This document shows positions 1 through 5,654 of a stretch of 8,324 nucleotides of DNA, in pieces; the stretch's first letter is position 1, and each line of letters opens with the position of its first letter. This DNA is from an uncultured Ruminococcus sp. Its GTDB lineage: Bacteria > Bacillota > Clostridia > Oscillospirales > Acutalibacteraceae. The notes under the pieces were generated by a model. That model was not told the DNA's origin, ran no database searches, and worked only from the letters and a program-made list of their open reading frames with translations. Made by a program: the position numbers and the translations under genes. The stretch is taken from positions 5,770 through 14,093 of the forward strand of contig CAJOHT010000074.1 in assembly GCA_905234305.1 (NCBI GenBank), read 5' to 3'.

Positions 1-46
1 ACCTATTACCTATTACCTATTACCTATTACCTAGCACCTATTACCT
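1..46. repeat. 7-bp tandem repeat array, unit ACCTATT
   Basis: Units of ACCTATT run head to tail at 1-7, 8-14, 15-21 and 22-28. One variant unit (ACCTAGC, 29-35), one exact unit (36-42) and a partial unit (43-46) follow. The array touches the window edge, so its full length is unknown. No stop codon occurs in any frame of the unit on the + strand, but TAG and TAA occur in it on the - strand. It lies just upstream of the ribosome binding site of the lipoprotein gene at 69. Function unknown. Confidence 0.9.
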
Positions 47-68
47 TTATAAATGAGGGGGTTTATTT

Positions 69-1184
69 ATGAAGAAACTAACGGCGGTAGTTCTGTCGGT
101 CTTAACTCTTTTAAGCTGCGTATGCTTGTCATCGTGCGAGAATACGGGAGTCAATTTCTATAAGATTTCCGATATAAGAGAGAACAAAGTCGAGGGTATT
201 CAGAAGCTGGATTTCCTTAAGGGGTATGTTGGCTCGGACGACGCTTATGTGTGCGAGATAAAGTCGGACGCTCCCGCGAGCGTTACCGTTCCCGCAAGTA
301 ACGAAAAGAAGCCCGTAGTCGGAGTTTTCTCCGCTCCTGATCCGAGCAAGGATGTACAGACTGTAAAAATCGCTAAAGGCGTTAAATATATTGAAAAATG
401 CTTTTATCAATGCGGCAGTCTGCGCAGCGTCGAAATACCTAAGACTGTAGAAAGCATAAAGGATTCATTCGTACAATGCCCTGCGTTCGAGTCGCTCGAG
501 ATAAAAAGCGATATTAAAGTTCTTGAGAATTCGTTTGTAAAATGCGAGTCGCTCGAGGAAGTTACTTTTAAGGGTACTGTCGAAAACGGTATTAAAGGAA
601 AAGTGTTCAGCGGCTGTACGGGTATCGAGAAGTTTGAATTTAAAAACGACTTATCGGCCTTCAATATACAAACCTCGGATTTTAAAGCGCTTGAGGAGCT
701 TTATTTTAAGGGCAAAGTTGATACGATAGGAGAATACTGTTTCTCTAACTGCGAAAAACTTAAGTCGGTTCAGTTCGACGGCGATGTAAATGTAATCGAA
801 AAGGAAGCGTTCAGCGGATGCTCGTCGCTTGAGAGCGTAGTGTTTAACGATGGAGTTGATACGATCGGCGAAAGCGCGTTCTCGGATTGCGGCAACCTTA
901 AAGAAATTGAAATCAACGACGACGTTGACAGTATAGGCTCAAGTGCGTTCTCCGAATGCAAAAACCTTAAATCGGTTGAGTTTAATCATAAAGTAAATGA
1001 ATTTGGCGAAAGATCTTTCTCAAAATGCGAAAATCTTGAAACCGTTAAATTTAACGCCAAGATTAATATTTTTGGTATTGACTCGTTTACGGACTGCGAT
1101 AATCTTAAAACGATTAAATTCAATAATAAGATCGATACTTTAAAAAACGGCGCGTTCGCGGGATGCGGAGTAAACAGTCTATAA
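69..1184 (+). CDS. BspA-like leucine-rich-repeat lipoprotein, 5' part of a frameshifted gene
   Basis: A cell-surface lipoprotein by sequence. Residues 1-22 form a signal peptide (two Lys, then a hydrophobic core) ending in the lipobox LSSC, with Cys23 as the lipidation site. Residues 24-96 are a non-repeat region. From about residue 97 to the end there are 12 LRR_5 (BspA/TpLRR-type) units marked by a Phe, usually in an xFxxC motif; Phe residues are at 112, 134, 156, 180, 205, 225, 248, 271, 294, 317, 340 and 363. From 225 onward the spacing is exactly 23. GAGGGGG at 55-61 sits 7 nt before the ATG and supports this start. The frame stops at TAA 1182 in the middle of a repeat, while the same repeat pattern continues in another frame from about 1175, so the gene is broken. 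Proteins of this family often mediate adhesion or matrix contact; the role here is inferred only. The family call is firm, the function is not. Confidence 0.9.
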   Translation: MKKLTAVVLSVLTLLSCVCLSSCENTGVNFYKISDIRENKVEGIQKLDFLKGYVGSDDAYVCEIKSDAPASVTVPASNEKKPVVGVFSAPDPSKDVQTVKIAKGVKYIEKCFYQCGSLRSVEIPKTVESIKDSFVQCPAFESLEIKSDIKVLENSFVKCESLEEVTFKGTVENGIKGKVFSGCTGIEKFEFKNDLSAFNIQTSDFKALEELYFKGKVDTIGEYCFSNCEKLKSVQFDGDVNVIEKEAFSGCSSLESVVFNDGVDTIGESAFSDCGNLKEIEINDDVDSIGSSAFSECKNLKSVEFNHKVNEFGERSFSKCENLETVKFNAKINIFGIDSFTDCDNLKTIKFNNKIDTLKNGAFAGCGVNSL

Positions 1185-2089
1185 AAACAATTGCGGCGAG
1201 CGTATTCTCCGAATGCGACAGTCTTGAAAAGATAGTTTTCAGGAAGAAGGTCGACAGGGTAGAGGATATGGCTTTTCAAGACAATAAATCTCTTAAAGTC
1301 ACAGAGTTTAAAAAGCGCGTGCCTTATCTTTCGAGCGGAGCTTTTAACACCAGTAAAAAAATTATAGTTAAAAAACTTCAGGATATTCCTTCAACGCTTT
1401 TCAGCAACGGACGTAATGTCGGAACTAAGCTGTTAACGGAAGTTAACGACAAGCTCAACTATAAGAAGCTGTTTAAAAAGGCTTATAAAAAGGTTGGAAC
1501 AAAATTCCCCTCATCTAAGCAGATAAGCTCAGCCTCCGCGCGCAGACTCGCGAAGATATATAACGGTCCGCTGTTCTATATGATATTCCCGCCGAAATGC
1601 AACTATTCAAAATATTCGCGCAAGTACGCTAAAAAGATAAAGAGTACGGACGCAGGATTGCGTACCGAGTATCTCGGAGAGATGGCGTACGATTACCCGA
1701 ACACCGTTTATACGCCTAAAAAAGCGCGCAAGATCGTAAAGAAAAAGGCTCCGATAGTATACTGCCTTGCCGAAATGACGGGTTATTCGGGACCTAAGGT
1801 TTATAAAGCGATAAATTCGAGCAAAAATATTACTAGGAAGTATTATTATCTGACCTTCCGCTTCAGCTTCTGGAACGCTAAGAGCGGCAAGTTGGTCGCT
1901 TGGTTTAATTATCAGGGCGGCTGGGCTCCGATAACATACAAGCTAAGCGAGGAGTATAAGATAACCCGTACGGTAGACGGTTTGGGCGATAAGAGAGTAT
2001 TCCTCGAGAAGGACGGAACCTCCCCCGACTGTCTCGGATATGTTGAAAGACTTCTTTACGGACGTAAAAAACGCACATTTTACAATTAA
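1163..2089 (+). CDS. 3' part of the frameshifted BspA-like protein: last LRR units plus an unrecognised basic C-terminal domain
   Basis: This frame continues the LRR pattern of the gene before it. Counting from Met at 1163, Phe residues fall at 15, 38 and 61 (again 23 apart) and a shorter unit ends at Phe80. Residues about 95-308 form a domain I do not recognise. It is rich in Lys, Arg and Tyr, has no membrane segment, and contains an aromatic stretch (YYYLTFRFSFW, 227-237) and WFNYQGGW (247-254). The ATG at 1163 has no convincing ribosome binding site, so this is probably not an independent gene. It is more likely the rest of one protein of roughly 680 residues in the unbroken form. The basic C-terminus could contact anionic wall polymers, but that is speculation. 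A terminator follows 15 bases after the stop. Confidence 0.8.
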   Translation: MRSKQSIKTIAASVFSECDSLEKIVFRKKVDRVEDMAFQDNKSLKVTEFKKRVPYLSSGAFNTSKKIIVKKLQDIPSTLFSNGRNVGTKLLTEVNDKLNYKKLFKKAYKKVGTKFPSSKQISSASARRLAKIYNGPLFYMIFPPKCNYSKYSRKYAKKIKSTDAGLRTEYLGEMAYDYPNTVYTPKKARKIVKKKAPIVYCLAEMTGYSGPKVYKAINSSKNITRKYYYLTFRFSFWNAKSGKLVAWFNYQGGWAPITYKLSEEYKITRTVDGLGDKRVFLEKDGTSPDCLGYVERLLYGRKKRTFYN

Positions 2090-2104
2090 AAAATAAAAGA
2101 ATAA

Positions 2105-2150
2105 GGTCGAGCGGATAGCCTGATATAAAGGTTATCCGCCCGACCGTTTT
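2105..2150. terminator. Bidirectional hairpin terminator between convergent genes
   Basis: Arms 2105-2120 and 2130-2145 pair over 16 positions around a 9-nt loop, with one mismatch and one G-U wobble on either strand. On the + strand the stem is followed by GTTTTG. On the - strand it is followed by a T-rich tract (complement of 2089-2104). It can end both the LRR gene (stop at 2089) and murE (stop at 2172 on the - strand). Confidence 0.85.
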
Positions 2151-2156
2151 GTATTA

Positions 2157-2192
2157 TTAAATTCTTAATTCTTAATTTTTAATTTTTAATTC
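2157..2192. repeat. 7-bp tandem repeat array, unit TTAATT[C/T], overlapping the murE 3' end
   Basis: Perfect 7-nt units occur at 2165-2171, 2172-2178, 2179-2185 and 2186-2192. An 8-nt variant (TTAAATTC) precedes them at 2157-2164. Every unit carries TAA on both strands. Because 7 is not a multiple of 3, successive units place a stop in each frame, so the array closes all six frames. The last six residues of MurE (ELKIKN) and its stop codon lie inside the array. Confidence 0.85.
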
Positions 2193-3644
2193 ATCCAGGC
2201 ATTCCGCTATAAGCTCGCGCTCGTCCATATGGTACTTAACTCCCTTGATTTCCTGATAATCCTCGTGGCCCTTGCCCGCGAGTACGATAATATCTCCGTT
2301 CTGAGCGTTTTCTATACAGTATTTAATAGCGTCCTTGCGGTTGGGAACTACTACGTACTTTCCATCGGTTTTAGCGAGTCCAACCTCAATATCCTCGATA
2401 ATGTCCATAACGTCCTCGAAACGGCTGTTGTCCTCGGTGATTACGCTTAGATCCGAGAGCCTTCCGCTGGTTTCGCCCATCTCGTAACGGCGTACCTTCG
2501 GACGGTTTCCGCCCGCGCCGAACATCGTGATAAGGCGGTTGGGATTGTATTGGCGGAGTGTAGTCAATACATTTTCCATCGATAGCGCGTTATGGGCGTA
2601 ATCGATAAGCAGGGTGTACTTCCCGGGAACAGGTACGATTTCTACTCTGCCCTTGACCGCTACGGTCTTGAGTCCCTCGGCTATATATTCGTTTTCTATT
2701 CCCATCTCGGCGCATACGCTTATTGCCGAGAGAGCGTTGTAAACGCTGAAATGTCCGGGGATAGCGACGTCAATGCTCATTTCTCTTAAGCCCGAGAGCT
2801 TAAAGCGCGCTCCTAAGAAGCCTGGGGTGGAGAGAAGCTCGTCATCCGAAGCGATATAGTCGGCGTCCTTTGAGAAGCCGTAGGTTTTATATTCGCAGGT
2901 CGCGCCCTTTAAAATATCCTGCCATTTTTCATCGTCGCGGTTAATGAGCCCGATTTTGCACTTTTTAAACAGCATAGCCTTGCACTCGAGGTACTCGTCC
3001 ATATCCTTATGTTCGGCTCCGCCGATATGATCGTGGGAGAAGTTGGTGAAGATTCCGTAATTGAAGTCGATAGCGTCGACCCTGTGCCATTTCAGTCCGA
3101 TTGAGGACGCCTCGATAATCATAGCTTTGCAGCCCTCGCCGATCATTTGGCGCATAGCCTTCTGGATTTCATAGCTTTCGGGCGTGGTGTTGTTAGTCGG
3201 GATGGTTTTATCCCCGACGATTATTCCGAGCGTGCCGATAGTACCGCTTTTTATCCCTTTAATCTCAAGAATACGCTTTATCATAGCGACGGTAGTGGTT
3301 TTACCCTTGGTGCCCGTTATCGCGATAGTCGTAAGCTCCTTTGCGGGATTGCTGAAAAATTCGGCGCTTATGTACGCGAGAGCCTCGCGGGTATCTTCTA
3401 CTTTTATAACGGCGAGATTTTTTGTATCTATATCGAGGTCGTCACTTATAAGGATCGCCGACGCGCCTTTTTCAACCGCCTGGTCGGCGTAGGAATGACC
3501 GTCCGAGTTGTATCCTTTAAGACATACGAACATCGCCCCCTCGGTAATTTTCCGCGAGTCGTATACAATGTCGGAAACCTGTGTATCGATATTTCCGTTT
3601 ATAAGCTCGTATTTTACGGTTTTAAGTAAATCTTTAAGTTTCAT
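2172..3644 (-). CDS. murE: UDP-N-acetylmuramoyl-tripeptide synthetase (MurE)
   Basis: A cytoplasmic ATP-dependent ligase that adds the third stem-peptide residue to UDP-MurNAc-L-Ala-D-Glu in peptidoglycan synthesis. It has 490 residues, the usual length. The N-terminal substrate domain contains VYDSRK (27-32). The ATP-binding P-loop is GTKGKTT (111-117). TTPES (153-157) and a Lys in CKAMLF (Lys222, the position that is carbamylated in the family) follow. The C-terminal domain has DYAHN (348-352), FGAGGNRP (375-382), DNSR (405-408) and GKGHEDYQ (457-464). The DNPR motif that selects meso-diaminopimelate reads DNSR here: Asn and Arg are kept, Pro is lost. I infer a diaminopimelate-adding enzyme, but the third residue is not settled. 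The start at 3644 is chosen because GGAGG lies 9 nt upstream; the frame is open further upstream but that part is AT-rich leader. No other mur gene is next to it, so it may be an orphan copy. Confidence 0.93.
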   Translation of the reverse strand: MKLKDLLKTVKYELINGNIDTQVSDIVYDSRKITEGAMFVCLKGYNSDGHSYADQAVEKGASAILISDDLDIDTKNLAVIKVEDTREALAYISAEFFSNPAKELTTIAITGTKGKTTTVAMIKRILEIKGIKSGTIGTLGIIVGDKTIPTNNTTPESYEIQKAMRQMIGEGCKAMIIEASSIGLKWHRVDAIDFNYGIFTNFSHDHIGGAEHKDMDEYLECKAMLFKKCKIGLINRDDEKWQDILKGATCEYKTYGFSKDADYIASDDELLSTPGFLGARFKLSGLREMSIDVAIPGHFSVYNALSAISVCAEMGIENEYIAEGLKTVAVKGRVEIVPVPGKYTLLIDYAHNALSMENVLTTLRQYNPNRLITMFGAGGNRPKVRRYEMGETSGRLSDLSVITEDNSRFEDVMDIIEDIEVGLAKTDGKYVVVPNRKDAIKYCIENAQNGDIIVLAGKGHEDYQEIKGVKYHMDERELIAECLDELKIKN

Positions 3645-3653
3645 TTTTGCGCG

Positions 3654-3658
3654 CCTCC
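3654..3658 (-). promoter_or_regulatory. Ribosome binding site deciding the murE start
   Basis: CCTCC on the + strand reads GGAGG on the - strand, 9 nt before the ATG at 3644-3642. It fixes this Met over the in-frame Met 90 nt upstream, which would add a hydrophobic extension not found in MurE. Confidence 0.85.
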
Positions 3659-3677
3659 GCTCATATATTATGTGTAT

Positions 3678-3706
3678 ATTATAGCAACTAATACCGAAAA
3701 ATACAA
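3678..3706 (-). promoter_or_regulatory. murE promoter, sigma-A type with extended -10
   Basis: On the - strand TTGTAT (3706-3701) and TATAAT (3683-3678) are separated by exactly 17 nt. TGC directly precedes TATAAT, which makes an extended -10. Transcription would start near 3671, leaving a leader of about 25 nt that holds the GGAGG site. This is the cleanest promoter in the window. Confidence 0.8.
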
Positions 3707-3765
3707 TATATAGAAAAAATATGTTAAATTGCACAAAGAAAACAAAATTATTAAAAATTTTCGTA

Positions 3766-3944
3766 AAATCAGGCTTGGCAGATTTTTGTTTTTGGTGGAA
3801 AAGTCCATAAAAAAGTTTAACTAATGGTGAAATTGCACAAAGAGCAGTTGGATGATTTTAACAATAAAACAGGTACGCAATTGTGCAAAACGCCAAAAAT
3901 CAAAAAAATACTTGTCAAATTGCACAAATTGGCAAGCCTGATTT
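3766..3944. repeat. Long-range 12-bp inverted repeat
   Basis: AAATCAGGCTTG (3766-3777) is the exact reverse complement of CAAGCCTGATTT (3933-3944), with 155 nt between. Three TTGCACAA-type boxes lie inside or next to the arms: 3833 and 3881 (the latter inverted) inside, and 3920 just before the right arm. No transposase is present, so I do not call it a mobile element. Confidence 0.6.
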
Positions 3945-3973
3945 GATATTTTAGACAAAAAGTACAAAGGGAG

Positions 3974-4010
3974 TTGTATTTTTGTGTTAATTTGTGGTAT
4001 TATTTATATA
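3974..4010 (+). promoter_or_regulatory. Candidate promoter(s) of the malE operon
   Basis: Two overlapping candidates exist. TTGTAT (3974-3979) and TATTAT (3998-4003) are 18 nt apart. TTGTGT (3982-3987) and TATATA (4005-4010) are 17 nt apart. Either would start transcription near 4010-4018 and give a leader of roughly 90 nt before the malE start. I cannot choose between them from sequence. Confidence 0.55.
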
Positions 4011-4017
4011 GTGATTA

Positions 4018-4046
4018 GATTGCGTAGTCCCCGATTGTGCGCAATC
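4018..4046 (+). promoter_or_regulatory. Putative operator or leader hairpin downstream of the malE promoter
   Basis: GATTGTGCGCAATC (4033-4046) is a near-palindrome with a TTGTGC half-site shared with the upstream boxes. In addition GATTGCG (4018-4024) pairs exactly with CGCAATC (4040-4046), giving a possible 7-bp RNA stem. Its place right after the likely transcription start would suit a repressor roadblock or a folded leader. A second small stem, GCACT/AGTGC at 4054-4069, follows. Confidence 0.45.
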
Positions 4047-4091
4047 CCACTCGGCACTGTTAAAAGTGCTGAAAATACTATTTTTATGAAA

Positions 4092-4097
4092 GAAGGA
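4092..4097 (+). promoter_or_regulatory. Ribosome binding site deciding the malE start
   Basis: GAAGGA lies 6 nt before the ATG at 4104. That ATG opens a normal lipoprotein signal peptide, whereas the in-frame starts at 3984 and 4086 have no such site and would bury the signal peptide. Confidence 0.8.
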
Positions 4098-4103
4098 ATT
4101 CAA

Positions 4104-5426
4104 ATGAAAAAAGTTATTGCGCTTTGTTTAGCGGCAATGATGATGGTGGCTGCGTTCGCTTCTTGCGGCGGTGACGGCGGCAGCACAAAATCCTCTATCG
4201 ACACAACAAAAACAGGTTTTGAAAGCGTAGTAGCAGACTCCGACTTCGGTTCTGAGAAGAACGCTAAGTTAAAGGTATGGGGTCCTGATAACTACACAAA
4301 ACTTCTTAAGAAGCAGTGCGATGCTTTCAAGAAGAAGTTCCCCAAGCAGGTTAGCAAGATTGACGTAGTAGTTCAGACTGAGGCTGAAGCGGGCACACAG
4401 ATGCTCTCCGACGCTGAGGCAGGCGCTGACGTATTCGGTTTCGCTAACGACCAGCTCAACAACCTTGTTAATGCCGGCGTTATCGCTCAGATCGCTCCCA
4501 AGTATGCTGCTGATATCAAGGCTACAAACCTTGCTCCCGCAGTAGAAGCATGTACTCTTAAGAACCCCAAGACTAAGAAAGATACTCTCTACGCTCTTCC
4601 CGAGACAGGAAACGGCTACTTCCTCGTTTACGATAAGTCCGTAGTTTCCGATAAGGACGCAGGCTCTTTCGAGAAGGTTCTTGAGGATTGTAAAAAGGCC
4701 GGCAAGCAGTTCATTATGGACGCTGGTAACGGCTACTATGCTTGTATGTTCCTCTTCACAGGCGGTCTTAAACTCGAAGGCTTAGAGGAAGATCAGGTAA
4801 CTCAGAAGTTCAATAAGTACGACGAGAAGGAAGTTGTTGCTACAATGAAGGCTTTCTCGACACTTATGCATAAGTACAACGGCACTTTCAAGAGCTTAGC
4901 CGTAAGTAACATTCCTTCAGGCTTTACTTCAACTAAGACAAGAAAGTCAACCTGCGGCGCTGGTATCGACGGAAACTGGGATACAGCTGCTTTCAAGGAT
5001 GCTTTAGGCAAGAACTTCGGCGCTGCTAAGCTCCCGACAATCAACGTAGACGGTAAGGATAAGCAGATCTACTCAATGTACGGTTATAAGTCAATCGCTG
5101 TTAACGGAACTTCCAAGTATCCGCGTACAGCTCAGGTTCTCGCTTACTACCTCGCTTCCGAGGAGTGCCAGAATCAGAGATGTGAAGAGTTAGGCTGGAG
5201 CCCGACAAACGAAGCTTCTGTTGATACAGACGCAGTTAAGAACGACGTTGCTATCTCAGCTTTACTCGAGCAGAGTAAGTACAGCGTAGCTCAGGTTAAC
5301 ATCGGTAAAATCTGGGATCCGTTCGGAAACCTCGGTAACAAGCTCTGTGCTGACACAACAAATCCCGAAAAGTTTGACTTTGCGGATCTCTTAAAGAAGA
5401 CAATCGACAACGTATTAGATCAGTAA
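4104..5426 (+). CDS. malE: Sugar ABC transporter substrate-binding lipoprotein, maltodextrin type (MalE-like)
   Basis: The extracellular ligand-binding component of a carbohydrate importer. It has 440 residues, typical for the MalE-type solute-binding family. Residues 1-20 are a signal peptide ending in FASC with Cys21 as the lipid anchor, then a flexible Gly/Ser linker. The fold begins around residue 55 (LKVWGPDNY). Family-like segments are EAGADVFGFAND (105-116), YALPETGNGYFLVYDKS (163-179), GAGIDGNWD (285-293), and the C-terminal YYLASEECQNQR...GWSPTN (348-369). It is followed by the two permease genes on the same strand. The codon use is markedly biased (AAG, GCT, CTC and CTT favoured) compared with the AAA/GCG-rich LRR gene, which suggests high expression. 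The sugar is inferred from similarity and from the amylase-like fragment downstream; other oligosaccharides are possible. Confidence 0.88.
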   Translation: MKKVIALCLAAMMMVAAFASCGGDGGSTKSSIDTTKTGFESVVADSDFGSEKNAKLKVWGPDNYTKLLKKQCDAFKKKFPKQVSKIDVVVQTEAEAGTQMLSDAEAGADVFGFANDQLNNLVNAGVIAQIAPKYAADIKATNLAPAVEACTLKNPKTKKDTLYALPETGNGYFLVYDKSVVSDKDAGSFEKVLEDCKKAGKQFIMDAGNGYYACMFLFTGGLKLEGLEEDQVTQKFNKYDEKEVVATMKAFSTLMHKYNGTFKSLAVSNIPSGFTSTKTRKSTCGAGIDGNWDTAAFKDALGKNFGAAKLPTINVDGKDKQIYSMYGYKSIAVNGTSKYPRTAQVLAYYLASEECQNQRCEELGWSPTNEASVDTDAVKNDVAISALLEQSKYSVAQVNIGKIWDPFGNLGNKLCADTTNPEKFDFADLLKKTIDNVLDQ

Positions 5427-5454
5427 TACTAGCACGGTTTTTTCAGATTATTTA

Positions 5455-5501
5455 AACGGCGGCCCGTCTTCGGGCGGGCCCCGTTATCCGTATAAACGGA
5501 T
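5455..5501 (+). terminator. Intercistronic hairpins after malE, probably a partial terminator or 3' stabiliser
   Basis: AACGG plus GGCCC (5455-5465, one bulged C) pair with GGGCC plus CCGTT (5476-5485) around a 10-nt loop. An alternative inner stem is GCCCG-TCTT-CGGGC. A second stem, ATCCGT/ACGGAT (5486-5501), follows at once with an ATAA loop. No clear T-run follows either stem, so full termination is doubtful. The layout suits more malE mRNA than malFG mRNA, as usual for binding proteins. Confidence 0.65.
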
Positions 5502-5530
5502 TGACGTTATCGTGTAGTTTTGAAAATTTA

Positions 5531-5603
5531 TTATTTGGTTTAAATAATGATTTTTAAAATGAGGGGAACAGGATAACGCAAAATTATTATTTAAACTAAA
5601 TAT
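5531..5603. repeat. AT-rich imperfect inverted repeat in the malE-malF spacer
   Basis: TTATTTGGTTTAAATAAT (5531-5548) and ATTATTTAAACTAAATAT (5586-5603) are reverse complements at 16 of 18 positions. Between them lies a Shine-Dalgarno-like GAGGGG (5561-5566) that serves no proper gene. The spacer from 5502 to 5640 has no gene that I can support. Confidence 0.5.
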
Positions 5604-5640
5604 TTTAATATTTATTTTTTTAAAAAAATTTTTAAGAAAA

Positions 5641-5645
5641 GGGAG
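5641..5645 (+). promoter_or_regulatory. Ribosome binding site of malF
   Basis: GGGAG (in AAAAGGGAGAG) lies 9 nt before the ATG at 5655 and 6 nt before the in-frame TTG at 5652. ATG is preferred as the commoner codon; the choice changes the protein by one residue. Confidence 0.6.
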
Positions 5646-5654
5646 AGTGATTTG

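Larger units (their letters stand above)
3707..4103. promoter_or_regulatory. Upstream regulatory region of the transporter operon with TTGCACAA boxes
   Basis: No gene is visible in this AT-rich stretch between the divergent murE and malE genes. It holds four exact 8-mers: TTGCACAA at 3729-3736, 3833-3840 and 3920-3927, and its reverse complement TTGTGCAA at 3881-3888. A near-palindrome with the same half-site is at 4033-4046. The flanks are also alike (A/T-rich, AAATTGCACAAA in most copies). The pattern suggests repeated binding sites for one regulator of the importer, possibly with looping. The regulator is not in the window and I do not know a named family for this box. Confidence 0.55.

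Noticed and set aside
1..46. CRISPR or telomere-like repeat
   Set aside because: The units are 7 nt and directly adjacent with no spacers, and nothing else suggests a replicon end.
1142..1148. A AAA AAC in the reading phase of a -1 ribosomal slippery site, near the LRR frame break
   Set aside because: The repeat motif AFAGC remains correct in the original frame after this site, so a shift here would destroy one unit; no strong stem was seen after it, and the 19-nt spacing loss explains the break better.
3645..3734. N-terminal extension of murE to an upstream Met
   Set aside because: It would add a hydrophobic, AT-coded segment covering the promoter and ribosome binding site; MurE does not have it.
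3984..4103. Upstream start for the substrate-binding protein
   Set aside because: It has no ribosome binding site, overlaps the likely promoter, and would bury the lipoprotein signal peptide that starts at 4104.
5547..5576. Nine-codon leader peptide in the malE-malF spacer
   Set aside because: There is no ribosome binding site before its ATG and no attenuator-like codon content; nothing supports translation.
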